From assembly GCA_016758965.1 (NCBI GenBank), contig JAEPRB010000092.1, positions 78,013 to 142,012 on the forward strand: a DNA stretch of 64,000 nucleotides. The letters run 5' to 3'. Positions 1 to 12,700 of this stretch are shown here, piece after piece. The notes beneath the pieces are model-generated. The model saw only the letters and a list, made by a program, of their open reading frames with translations, made no database searches and had not been told where the DNA came from. The position numbers and the translations under genes are program-made. Position 1 is the first letter of the stretch. The number at the start of each line of letters is the position of its first letter. Origin of the DNA: Circinella minor (lineage: Eukaryota > Mucoromycota > Mucoromycetes > Mucorales > Lichtheimiaceae).

Positions 1-276
1 TAGCTTTTGTATCCTACAGATGTCTGTATAGCTGAGTTAATAATGCTCGATGGTGGAATCAAGTACTTTAAAAACATACGCTTTGCTTACATATTCATAA
101 GGCCTATTGTAATTCTTGTTTTCTTTCTTCGTCATATCAGCAAACTCTTGGATACCTTCGATAATTGTTTTTTTTTTCTTTTTTTTTTTTTTACTCTTGA
201 AGACACTTTTAAGTAACAGAAGTTAGTATTTTATAACGATGCATCAACTTACACTCCATAATACATACATGAATTA

Positions 277-1510
277 CAGTGAGTATTCGCTAAACCGGTA
301 CCCAATATATGTGAGGATTGGTACCGGTTTAGCGAATTACCGGTTTAACGAATTGAAACTCAGTCGATAGTAATATGTAGAATATACTGGACGAATAACT
401 ATAATTAAATTAAGCTATATTATATAAAAAAAGATGACATTTTGTTTAATAAAGATCGTTTTTATTCTTTTATTTTATTCTTACTTTACTGTATTCAATT
501 ATCTACTATTAATTATTATCAACAATAGGCAAAGAATCTGCATTGACAAACCGCCAAAAACTTGCTATTTGTTTGAGAAAGCAAAGAGAAAAAATAACTC
601 AATCTGGACTTGCTCGATGGGCTAAAGACGAATTTAAGCTGGATAAATTACCTGGTCAACAAACTATAAGTGATATTTTGAAGAAAGAAGAAGAATATAT
701 GACAATGACTGAACACCGTCTTAATGCCAAAAAAAATTCGAGAACCTGCACTCCTAGAACTTAAATTGTTACTTCCTCAGTACGTTACTGATATGGCTAA
801 TGAAAGCCAACCTATCTCCATGGCGAGCATTATTCACCAAGTCAAAATCCAGTGTAGGCGTCGCCAGCTTGAAGTACCGGAGGATTTCCAGTTTTCCAAT
901 GGCTGGTTAACTAAGTTTATGAGGCGATATGGTTTTAAATCTCGTCGTATCCATGGTGAATCTGGAGAGGTGGAGGTTAATGCTGATAACATTCAAGACA
1001 AATTCAATGCTGTGAAAGCGAAGATTTCTGAGTTTCCACCTGAACGCATCTATAATATTGATGAGACAGGGTTCTTTTATAAGCAAGTAGAAGAAAGTCT
1101 CCGTATCAAATTGGCGGAAAAAAGGCACTGCTACGTACTAGCAATTTGTTGACAGACTTTCCCTAGATGACAAGGACGATCTGGATATTTTTTACTTGGT
1201 GCGAAAAAAAATTAAGCTTCTAGAAGAAACAAAGGAAAGAGCTGAGATGACATATAAGCAAGCTCGAATCACTGATTTTACCAATTAAATCTAATAATAC
1301 GTAACAATAAAAATGGTATCCGATTTGATCACAGAACCAATAAAAAAATTAATATTATTTATATAAACACACACACATATATATATAAGGAAAAAAGACT
1401 AATATAACTCCAGTAAGATTCACCGGATACCGGTTTAGGGAATCACCGGTATTTTACTAAGTATATAAAAAATAATTGAGAGACACCACCGGTTTAGCGA
1501 ATACTCACTG
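277..1510 (+). mobile_element. Pogo/Fot1-like DNA transposon, internally deleted
   Basis: The element is 1,234 bp. It starts CAGTGAGTATTCGCTAAACC and ends with the inverse, and is flanked by TA at 275-276 and 1511-1512, the target duplication of the Tc1/mariner-pogo superfamily. The paralogous segment at 4541-4556 has a single TA at 4547-4548 and no insert, which proves both ends. Both ends carry further copies of a motif ACCGGTTTAGCGAAT (323-337, 339-353, near 1428 and 1487). These may be transposase binding sites (inference). The single coding region inside is a broken CENP-B-type transposase, so the copy is non-autonomous. Confidence 0.93.
543..1288 (+). pseudogene. Broken CENP-B-like (pogo) transposase
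   Basis: This lies inside the transposon at 277-1510. The first frame (543 to about 740) reads as a psq-type helix-turn-helix (RKQREKITQSGLARWAKDEF). A frame change near 724-764 leads into a CENP-B-type DNA-binding domain containing FSNGWLTKFMRRYGFKSRR. The start of the DDE nuclease follows, recognisable by IYNIDETGFFYK at about 1051-1086. Most of the catalytic core is then missing: the reading jumps to a C-terminal piece at 1145-1288 (from FVDRLSLDDKDDLDIFYLV to ITDFTN and a stop). At least one frameshift and one large internal deletion mean it cannot make an active transposase. Confidence 0.85.
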
Positions 1511-1995
1511 TAATTCATTGAGCTTATGGCACCTTTCACCGAACTCGTTATCATCATCTTTAGTTACATCGTCTAATAGATCAGAAGCTATCTTCTCAAG
1601 TAGCTCGTCACCAAAACTTTCTCTCATTGAATCTGGGTATTGCTTTGGTGTAAGCAGTATAATATCATGCAGGGCACTTCAAAAAAGGCAAAAAAAAAAT
1701 GTTTAATATGGTATATGCAGATCACAACGAAAAATAATACATACAGCAGTTGATGAACATGGGATTCATTGCATAAACCCCCACCAGAACTTGCTTCCAA
1801 TATCACATCACGCTTAAAAGAAAGAAAATCTCTCAAAATTGTAGATTCTTTTCGTAAACGTTTTTTCCAGCACTCTAAAATAATTATTCCTTTATTAAGA
1901 AGAAAGAAAAAACCATCTCTTATATCAAATAGTTTGAAAACATGCTTATCAATAGGATTACCTCTTCCCCTCGGTTTTTTCTTTTTGAAGCTTCA

Positions 1996-4702
1996 CTACG
2001 TATTCTCAATATCTACTTGCTGATTGTTGTTGGTAGTCTTATTCTTGCTGCTGCTGGTACCTTCATTATTGCTGTCACTACTGCTGTTTTCAGTAGGATC
2101 TTGATTACTACTTTCATTTACGCTGCTGCCGCTAGTATCTTCATTATTGCTGTCATTACTGTTGTTTTCAGTAGGATCCAAATCACTACTTACATTCACA
2201 CTGCTGCTACTATTCCCACTATCACTAGCACCATTGTTCTTCACTTCGCGTCGCGCTTTTAAAACATCAATAGCCGTAATAAATCAAGCTCTTTCTAGAA
2301 TATGTTTCACAAACGAAAAAAAAACCCAGCATTCAGCATTCACATTTTATTAATCAAGAAACTTAACTGCTAGAAAGATATTTTCTTACTTCAGCAGTTA
2401 CGTCTTTCATTGCGATTTCAACAACTTTGTTTGCTTCAGTTCCCCAAAAGAAAGAATTTTGTTTGTTTTTTTCACGTCCTATAATAGCAGTATAATAATA
2501 ATTTGTTAACCACCAAGTTACAAAGTAGACCACATAAACAATACAACTTTATTTTTATATCAGACTTTACATTTAAAGCAGTTCTACAGGCAATAAGATT
2601 CTGGAACAAATTGGTACCTTGCTTTACAATAGTTGATATTTTCTGAATGTCGCATGAATAAGCAACATGCGCCACATCTTTTTCCACGACTTCCAAGGTT
2701 TTCATTACATATCTGAAATCGTACTTCGTTATATTTTTCCATTCAGTTCCAGGGAGTTTCCAAAATTCTATAACAATACAGTTAATAACAGCTTTATTAA
2801 ACTACCTTCTATAATATATTACCTGGTATGTTCAGATCGGAAGGCAGTTCAAGATTGTTTAGCTACTATGGTGACAAAAAAAAAATAAGGTTGACAGATA
2901 ATACAGAAAGCTCTGTGCGCAGCATGTTGCTATGTCTACAAATTCATGAACTGGGTGTGAATTTCAACTGCGCGTTCAAAAAATTTGGCCCCTAGTGTAA
3001 TATAAATGACCACAGAATCCCACAAATATATATATATATATATAAGGAAAAAAGACTAATATAACTCACCGGATACCGGTTTAGCGAATTACCGGTATTT
3101 TACTAAGTATATAAAAAATAATTGAGAGACATTACCGGTTTAGCGAAATACCGGTTTAACGAGTACCGGTTTAGCGAATACTCACTGTGTACTTTTACCA
3201 TGGCTACAATTCTGGTATCTGGAATTATTTTTGAAATAAAAGCATCCAGATTGTAGCCTGTGAGGGAAAGATAAGTAAATAAAATAGATTAAATAATTTA
3301 AAAATATTACATTTGAAAAAATAGACAAAAGAATCACAGGAGACATACCATGGATTTGAAATGAGAGAGAGATGTTTCAAGTTTGGTTTCTAACAATGTT
3401 TTTCTGCCTAACATTGCAAGCCGGATGAGGTCTTGTCCCAAAACATCGGCATAACAAGTCGGCTCCGCCAACTTGACCTCACCGAAACCCATCGAAAGCC
3501 CCCTCACTTCAATTGGTCCATCTGGAAAATAATAGCATCAGGGCGTACCTGCACCATTTTGCTTATACTGCCTTCGCTAGGTAAAGCATTGGACCTAAAT
3601 AACCCATAGAGGAAAATTTTTAAACAATCCGCATCATTAATTAGAATCGTTTTTGTCGAAAATTTCATCACCCAACAAACAAAAAAAAATAGAGGTTTCT
3701 ATTACCTATTTCTTATACTGTTTATATACAACAGCATGTATAAGAAAACTTGCCATTTTGGTTGATATATAGCTATCAGGTGACCCATCTGACATATCAA
3801 ATTTGTTAGTCGGTTGACACGATCTTCTTCATCGACACAAGAATATAAAACCCATTGCTTTTGTTTAGGACTAAACGAAGCGACTGCTGCATTAGTGATG
3901 AAAGCAAGTGGTGCACATTCGGAAGGTTATCTTATGGATGCCCATCGTAAAAAAAAAAAAAGACTATATACGTTGTACGTATATAGACACAGAATAGGAG
4001 TATAATGAAAATAAATATGCAGAGCCATGCCACCCGTTTGGATTCGAGTATCCACACCTTATAACTTTGTAGTTCTTACAGAGACAAAGTTTGGCTTTAA
4101 GTTTCCATACGTAAGTAAAAAAAAGAAAAAGTGGTCGACATTCTTTGCAATACTTCATTAAAGAAAAACATTGAGTTCTGGTTTTGAAAACATGGGTGTG
4201 GGCATAGGATCATAAATGGCACTTTAAAGCTCTGTTTCTCCCTTTAGCTTCATCGTCTAACAATCCCTTGCGAGGTAGCTTTTGTATCCTACAGATGTCT
4301 GTATAGCTGAGTTAATAATGCTCGATGGTGGAATCAAGTACTTTAAAAACATACGCTTTGCTTACATATTCATAAGGCCTATTGTAATTCTTGTTTTCTT
4401 TCTTCGTCATATCAGCAAACTCTTGGATACCTTCGATAATTGTTTTTTTTTCTTTTTTTTTTTTACTCTTGAAGACACTTTTAAGTAACAGAAGTTAGTA
4501 TTTTATAACGATGCATCAACTTACACTCCATAATACATACATGAATTAATTCATTGAGCTTATGACACCCTTTATCGAACTCGTTAGTCACACCGTTTAA
4601 TATATCAGAAGCTATTTTCTCAAGTAGCTCGTCACAAAAATTTTCTCTCATGGACTCTGGGTATTGGCTTTGGTGTAAGTAGTAGAATGTCATGTAAGGC
4701 AC
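1996..4702 (-). pseudogene. Decayed spliced gene of a Mucoromycota multicopy family (GFGEVK type)
   Basis: No function is known to me. Read on the minus strand, scattered exon-like pieces appear in the family's order as I recall it. An N-terminal piece (4702-4280) contains EFDKGCHKLNELIHVCIMEC. A central piece (about 3556-3375) contains GFGEVKLAEP and DLIRLAMLG. GYNLDAFISKIIPDTRIVAM lies at about 3265-3195, LNNLELPSDLNIP at about 2865-2825, and a piece near 2705-2560 contains VVEKDVAHVAYS. A Ser/Asn/Asp-rich tail with two copies of a DPTENxSxDSNNEx(T/D)S unit lies at 2244-1996. An in-frame TAA (4312-4314), a poly-T expansion and an inserted transposon end (3037-3187) argue that it is dead. 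Assigning the pieces to one gene is inference. Confidence 0.45.
3037..3187. mobile_element. Orphan right end of the pogo-like transposon
   Basis: This stretch matches the right end of the transposon (1376-1510) closely, including the run AAGGAAAAAAGACTAATATA and the terminal ACCGGTTTAGCGAATACTCACTG. It has three terminal ACCGGTTTARCGA units where the full element has one. No matching left end lies within 1 kb upstream, and the base pair after the final CACTG is TG, not TA. It is therefore a truncated or recombined end, not a complete MITE. Confidence 0.8.
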
Positions 4703-4816
4703 TTCAGAAAAGGCAAAAAAAAAGTAAATATTTATTATGGTATATGTAAATCACAACGAGATATAATACATACATAAGATGATGAACGTGAGATTCATTG
4801 CATAGACCGCCACCAC
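4276..4816. repeat. Right copy of the segmental duplication (empty transposon site)
   Basis: Partner of 1-276 plus 1511-1786. At 4541-4556 the sequence reads straight through the place where the other copy has the 1,234-bp transposon, with one TA instead of two. Small differences (poly-T length, scattered substitutions) show that the copies have diverged. Confidence 0.88.
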
Positions 4817-6793
4817 TACAAAAGATAAGATCTTTTTTTTTTTCTCTTTGGAATTATCTTCCTTCCATTATGGAGGGGGGTCGAACCAAGCAGAGACGCG
4901 ACAAAGAAGAAGAAGTCTAGACGCAGTACGTAGGGGATACGCAACAATCTTCTTTCTTCCTTGATAGTTCAACGCGTCAGCTCTTAGGGTACCTTGACCT
5001 CTCTCTGGAAATGACAATTCAAGAACTTGAACACTTGAAGGTTGTTTTTTTTAACTGGATTGCGTCCACTGAATGGCAAACAGTACAAGACGAATAACAT
5101 TGAGAATTGTTTTGCTGTTATTGCTCGTCATTTGAAAAATAATTATATTTAAGAAGAATCCTTGTATATATTGTCAACCATTGTTAAAGGAAAGCTCTTT
5201 TGAAATACTTCGTTGTTCGTGGGTACTGATCAAAACGATTGAGTCATGTTCTTGTGTTTCAATCAGTGTTATGCTTGTTCCATTTCAACAATGGGTTTAT
5301 CGGTGATGCCCCCCCCCCCGATTCATTAGCTATTTTACATTACTCATTATTCAATACGTGTATTAAACAAGAAAAAATAAAAAGGGGGAAACCAGTTCAT
5401 AGCAAATAAAGTATGAGATTAAGTTTCCTTATCTTTCTTGGAACGCCGACTGATTAATTATACCTTTTTTTTTTTTTTTTGACTGTATATCTACATTATT
5501 CTCATTCTCAGCATCATTACTGGACTTAATAGTCTTATGTACCTTTCCAACTGCATCAATATTATTCATTCATCATATCTTCCTTTTATATATACTTATT
5601 TATTTTTCCAAATTTTTCAGTGAAATCAAACATATATTTTGTCACTAAATAAAAATTGTTATTAGCGTGTCAATAAATAAGTACCTCTATTTGCTATTCA
5701 CTTATATACTTTGCATGGTACCTGATCATCCTGGCAAAATTCAACCAAGTGTTTTTAGAATATTACACGTGACTTTTATTATTACGTACCTCGTTAATAA
5801 AAGTAAAATAAGGTCATAAAGATATACAATTAACCAATATTAATCTTTACATCTAATTTTAAAAATATAATATTCTTTGAATAGACGACTAAACAATCGA
5901 TTATGATTTAAATGTTTAATGATAATAATAAAAATAATATAGTACATCATATAATCATCCTTCTTGCAAGACTTTTGATTAAACATCTCAAAAAATATAT
6001 ATAATACATTATACCTATAAAAAGAAATATATATCTCTACAATCATAATACTTTGAAAAAATATATTTAAAAATTCTACTTATATTCTATGACTTTTCCT
6101 TTTTGGAATTACTTTAGCTGAAAATAAATTTAGTGTATGCAAGAATATTGTCATCAGTAAAAAGCTTCAAGTTGTTGATATAAACTGATTAAATACCTTA
6201 ATACTAACAATTATTTAGTAAAAAAAAAATTTATAGCATAGTGATCATAAGTATGTTAACCTGGAATATATATATATATATTTAGGCTTAAAATCCAGTC
6301 AAACTAAGGTTGGAAATTCTGCATTATTTTTTTTATAAAGTTATATCCTAAAAAGGAAATTATGTGTAACTTTAATCTCGAGAAAAAAGAGGTGCCGCCG
6401 AGAGTGGCTTGAAAAAATGCAATTGACCACTTTTTTTTTTTTTTTTTTTGCTTTTTGCCTTTGATTCCTGCGATCGATTAAAAACTTAAAAGGGGGGGAA
6501 AAAAATTAATCAAAAACAAGGAATCGTTTGCCATTAAAAAAAAAAGAACAAAATAGTTTTTGAGAAAAAAAAAAGTGGTGGTCCTTTTTTTTTTTTTGCT
6601 TTTCTTTATAACCAATCCATTTCATTTTATTCATTTTTTGCATTTTTTTTATTTTTTATTTATTTCTGTCATTCTTATTATTACTGCATCTCACCCCTTT
6701 TTTTTTTATTCTTCTCTCTCTCCTCCAAAAAAAAAAGTATTACAAACAACAACCACAGCAACGAACTCTATACATTTTATATATAATTAAACC
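4817..6793. other. Intergenic, no gene seen
   Basis: AT-rich DNA with poly-A/T runs. I see no frame with coding character, no tRNA and no transposon ends. The last 230 bases before the UTP20 start (about 6560-6780) are a pyrimidine-rich strip of long T and CT runs, a plausible promoter or 5' leader. Confidence 0.6.
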
Positions 6794-9700
6794 ATGCAAG
6801 ACAAAGAACTTAATGATACACCCGAGACTTTTATGGCTGAAGGTGCTACAAAGCGCTTTAAGGTATATATTTAAAACCATTCAAAATATATATAAATATA
6901 CTATACTAATAACAAAAGAAAATTTATTACTTAATTTAGTTTCAATCATTTAATACACTTGTCGATCGTATTAAAGTAGACGTTGTACGACGATCTAGAC
7001 TTGTTGAAGAAAATCCAGATGAATTTGATTCATTTTTTTATGAAGCATTATTATCATGGAAAGACATGAACTTGACAAAACACTTTAAAGCTTTTTTACG
7101 TGAAATGACACCACTTGCCAAAACTTTACCTTCTATTATTTATCATAAAGATCAAATTGTTGATGTACTTGAAAAACATTTACAAGTTGAAAATAGCACT
7201 GCTTTGGATGCTTTATTAGAGTAAGTTTGTATTATAATTATATATTAAAAAAGATTAGATAATTTAATTATGATTCTTATATATAATAGTCTTGTCACCA
7301 AATTAGCAAAAGATCTCGAAGGTGAATTTTATCCATATTTTTCTCGATTATTTTCAGCCATGTTACCACTTGTACATCATCGAGATGTCCGATTACTTGA
7401 GGTATAATTATTATTATTATTTTTTAATGGAGAGAAAAAAAGGGTTGAATATTTAAACTAAAAATATATATATAAACTTATATAGAATCTTTTTAATGCA
7501 ATTGCATACTTGTTTAAATATCTTGCACGACAAATCTTACCCGATCTTTCTTCAACATTTACATTAATTTCAAGTTTATTGGGTGAAGATCATAAACAAA
7601 AACCATATATTCGACATTTCACAGCTGAAGCATTTGCATTCTTATTGAGGAAAACAAGAGGAAAAGATTTCGCTAATATTACACAACATATTTTAACATC
7701 ATTACGAGAAAATCCATCCGAACAATATATTGAAGGTCTTGCAATGCTCTTTTTTGAATGCATGAAGGTAAAAAAAAAAAAAAAAATCTGGATAATAAAA
7801 TACTGGGTGGGAAAAATAAGATGAATTAAATAATTTATTATAATAGCAAGTGGAAAATCAACTTCATTCAAGAGCAAGTAATATGTATAAAGAATTGTTG
7901 ACTCAAGTATTGAATGAAAAAATAAAGGTTGATGATTTAGGTATGTTGTTGAAAAAAGAAAGAAAGAAGGGATGAATATAAATATATTGTATTAGTTGAA
8001 CTCATCATTTGTTATTTTATTTTATTTTTTTGGTTTATATAGAATCCAATGCATTTAATAATTTAATTTTGAAAACAACATTATTGGTATTACATCATAC
8101 CAATGCACCTTACCTTGTTGAAATTATTAATGTAATACTTAAAGAAGTTGATATTGAACTCGAACGAAAAAAATTAAATCAAGAACGATTATGTATTCTT
8201 GTTTCATTGATCAAATTGATTGTCACAGCACAAAATGGAAAACGTGTTCAAGGTAACTTTTTTTTTTTAAAAAAAAGCGATAATTTTGGAATTATTAAAA
8301 AAAAATAGAATTGTGGTATTAATCAAATAATTCTATTGCTTTTTTTCCCTAGAATATGCACCTATTGTGCAACGTATTCAGGCTATCACAAAGAAATTGT
8401 TTACAACAAAAACAAAATATTCTAATTATCTTTATAGTGAAGCTTTACATGCAGCTGAAGGAATTCTTGCATTGGGATCTCTTGAAAGTGTTTTGAGTGG
8501 TGGTCGACTTATTTTGGAATCTATTGTAACATTTGATAATGTCACTTTGGTGTATGGATTCTTTTTATCATTATCTAAATTGGAATGGGATGATTTTGCT
8601 CAAGTTATGTTACCTTATATCGTCAAGTATGTCTATCTCTTTTTATTATTATTATTGAGTTGTGTAACGGGATTGTTAATCTATTGTTCTCTATTATGGA
8701 TATTCAATAGATATACAGCAGAAAAATTTGCCAAATATCCAGAACAAACTGTTTTGTTATTGGCAGAATTGACATCGGATGGTGCATTGGAATTACCTGA
8801 AGGCACATTATCCTCATCTTTAACAACCGAAGGACTTTTACGTTTACCAGCTGTCAAAGGAAAATCAATCGCAGATGAATTATTAGCTATGTTACACAAA
8901 TCGTATGATTGGGATAAAGAACGAGATATATTAAATGAAATTGATATAAACAATGTAAGAACTTATAATATCGATACTGTATAGTTTTGAAAGTTTTAAA
9001 AAAATTACAAAGAAACTAATCAAACCTGTATTTGTGGATGAATATATCTGTTTTTTTTTACTTTACAGAACGAATTAGAATCAACACCAACTATCAGTTT
9101 ATTATCAGCAGTTGTATATGTTTTATCTCGGATTCAAATCAATCTTGATAGTGCACTTGAAGCACTCCTTGCTCTTATTGATTCAATCACCAATCATTTA
9201 GCACTTCAATCCAAGGAAAACAATAATGTAATAAATACACCATTAGTTATTGCACACAAAAATTTTGTTTTGGAAGCACTTATGGGTCAAGCAATTGAAT
9301 CCCTTGCTAAATTAGCAGCTACCAATAATGCAGCTGAAAAGACTAGTCATTTACATGATAAATTGGTGGGATATATGCTTGAACATCATGGTCATAATGA
9401 AATGGTACTTCGAGGTGTCTTTCATTATTTAGATATGCTTCGATCAGAGTAAGTTGAATAACCCAAACTTTTTTTTTTTTGGCGCCTAATGGTTCTCATT
9501 ATTTCTTTGTCTGTGTGTATATAAAATACTAAACTTTTTCTTTTATTAAACATTAGAACACAATATGAAAAACACTTTACGTTACAACAATTAGAACAAG
9601 TATATCCATTAATTAAGGAAAATCTCGGTTCATATCAACTCAACAGTCGTTTATACACTTGTAAAATTATTGCCTTATATGATCAACCATTGATGGAAAA

Positions 9701-12700
9701 GGATAAACAACATATCGATGATGAACCATGTGAATTACCTCAAGTGGCAGTCGATCTGGAAGAAGCATCTATGTCTTTGGTTGATTTCCGTGATAAGGTT
9801 AGATTTACCCAAAAACTCGGCGTAATTTTGGATACGGGTCGTGTTCCAGAAATCTATTCAGATTTTGTATTGCGTTATGGATTGGGTATCTTAACTATTC
9901 AATTACGACCCTTATGGACTGAAGTTAAGAAGATTTTGGCAGCATGTGCTGATATGGATCCAGAACAATATTGGCAATTATGTTTTGGAGAACTTTCCAA
10001 GTTTGATGATCAAAAACAATTGGTGCGTGATGGTTTTATGAGTGATGTACTTTCTGCTGCAAATGCTCTTCCTCCCACAATAGCTTCCAAACGTGCAACC
10101 AAAACTGGTAATATTTCGTTTGAATGTCATGTTCTTAACAAGTTTTCAGGTATTCAAGATTATTCAATGGCTTTGATGGGTAATGAACAATCTATTGGAT
10201 TTGTTAAATTATTTGTAAAGGTAAATTATTATTATTATTTATATAATTATAAGTGTATATTTTGATATAAAAATGATTAATATAATTGATTGTTTTTTTT
10301 TTATTCAAATGATTGAATAGTTATCTGGTCAAGAAAATGCACGTATGGATTATTGGCATTATTATTCTTTGATTTTACAAACTCTTAAAGGTACTCCAGG
10401 TATTACTGAAAAACGTGCTCGTCATTTGATCCCTACTTTCTTTAAGTTTGTCGAAAAAGAATTCAACAGCATTCTCAAAGAAGATGAACATCTTAACGAC
10501 GAGGAACCTAAAATGAAAGAGGATGATGCAATGGATATCGATACGGATGAACAAGAAGATTTTAAACTTCTTCGACGTACACCTAATATCACCAAAACCA
10601 GAATGATCAGTTGGCTTGACATGTTTTCTGCTTTCACTAATCCTAAAGTCATGTACAAGACGGATGATATGTACAGTATTTTGATGCGTTTACTCAGCAA
10701 AGGTGAAGTTGGTTTACAAAAGGCTGCACTCGAGGTCGTATTCACATGGAAAAACCGAAGTGTTATTCAATATACAGACAATTTACGCAACTTGTTAAAC
10801 GAACAACGATTCCGTCACGAAGTATTTGCATTTTTATCAACAGATGAAGTACAAGCATCTATTGATCCTGCTCATCGTACAGAATTAATGCCTATTATCA
10901 TGCGTATTTTATACGGTCGACTTGTTCAACCTGCAGCAAGACGTGGTAAATCAGGAGCTCGAGTCAATAAGGAGTCTCGACGAAACGCTATTTTAAGTGC
11001 TGTTTCTATTTGTCAACCTACGGAAATCCAATATTTCATTGATTTGGCTTTAGCTCCATTTAAATCCATTCTTGAATTACCTGATGGTCTCCATGATAAC
11101 AAGACAGGAGCTTTGACTGAATTCAAATTAAATGAACATGGTAACGAACTCTTGGAAAAAATCAATATGGGACGTCAAGCTGGTTTCTTGACTATGTTGG
11201 AAGGTTTGATGGCTGCCATGCGTACCAAAATTGAAGTTTATCTGCCCACGCTTCTTAAATTGGTACTTTATATTGGTCAATTTACTCAACGTCGAAAGAC
11301 AGGTGATGATAAAGAGGAAGATGAAGAAAAGCAACAAGATGAAGAAGCAACTCAACAATACCAAGCCACGGCAAAATCCAAGGATATTCATAGTGCTGCC
11401 GTCAAGCGTATGGTTGAAGCATTCAAACTCAATGTTGATTTCAACTTTACACCTTACCTCCCCGTTATCTTCAATGCATTCATTACACCTCGTTTGGATG
11501 CTTTGCCAAACGAAGCACCTCAAGGCAAGTTGGCTATCATGGCCATGTTCAGAACATGGGTCGAGCGTCGTGATCGTGTTACCTATTTTGCAGACTATAA
11601 CAAGCAATTGTTACCTCAACTCTATGGTATTTTGGGCGCACCTACTATCAAAGAGAGTGTTTTGAAAGATGTACTTGATATCATTGATACACTTCTTAAT
11701 TACTGTGATGAAGAAATGGAAGCTGATGATAGCTCTGTATCACTCAAAGACAAACTCTTTGTTCCTCATGTCGATAGTTTACTTCAACATTTGCATTTCC
11801 GTTTGACTAAATCCAAGGATGAAACCCAGTTTGGTAATGGTCTTTACTCTGTTCGTCAAATTGCCATTGTTTCACGTATTGCACCTCTCACTACCAATGG
11901 AGAACAAGCTGGTGTGATTGTTGATTTGTTGCTTCCCAACTTGCGCAAGTCCAGTCGTATTATCCCTGAAAAGACCAAAGAACACATCTTGTCTGTATGG
12001 GCCAAGTTTATCCGTCTTATTCCAGGTTTCAAGGAAATGAAATTGGTTTATTCGCAATATTACAGTGCTGCTTCTCAATTATTTTCCAGTTTACGCTCTC
12101 GTGAATGTCGTACAGCTTTGGTCAATGTATTTCAAGCATTTGTAGATGTCAATCCTGCTCTCACCAAGGTGGGTGAGCTTTTACGTGATATGAATACTTA
12201 TTCAGCCAAGCGTTTGGATCAACCTGATTATGATGGTATTTTGGATGCATTAAACTCTGTAGCTGACGATCTTTATCCTACATTCGATCATCAACAATGG
12301 TTACCACTCCTTCATCAATTTGTACATAATATGCATGATCAAGAAGAAATGGCACTTCGTGGTGCAGCAACTCATTGTATGACTGTCTATTTAAAAGCAA
12401 CCAAAGAACAAACAGATCCAGAAGAAAAGCGCTTATTGCTAAACTATGTTACACATATGATTTTCCCTGCCATCAAACGTGGATTAACCAACCATATTGA
12501 ATTGATTCGTCTTGAATTTGTGAATTTGCTCAATGCTGGTGTACACACATTCCCTGAACTTCCTGTATTTGAAGATATGGTTGTGTTGCTCGGTGGTGAT
12601 GAAGAAGCCAATTTCTTTAACAATATCTACCATATGCAATTACATCGTCGTGTCCGTGCACTTGCAAGATTAGGTGAAACTGCTGAAACAGGGGCTATTA

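Larger units (their letters stand above)
1..1786. repeat. Left copy of a segmental duplication, split by a transposon
   Basis: Positions 1-276 plus 1511-1786 match 4276-4816 nearly base for base, apart from the transposon at 277-1510. The copy probably continues beyond the left edge. On the minus strand both copies carry the N-terminal part of a decayed Mucoromycota gene family, including residues resembling NEFDKGCHKLNELIHVCIME and, further on, VSKAYVFKVLDSTIEHY. Both copies share an in-frame TAA (37-39 here, 4312-4314 in the other), so this is a duplicated pseudogene segment rather than two working genes. Similarity fades after about 1786. Confidence 0.85.

Noticed and set aside
4868..4905. 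tRNA-like B box (GGTTCGACC on the minus strand)
   Set aside because: No matching T-arm pairing, A box or acceptor stem around it.
7590..7877. Minus-strand open frame of 95 codons inside UTP20
   Set aside because: It is the shadow of exon 4 and intron 4 of UTP20; low-complexity Phe run and no homology.
11128..11607. Minus-strand open frame of 159 codons inside UTP20
   Set aside because: Antisense shadow of the long conserved exon.
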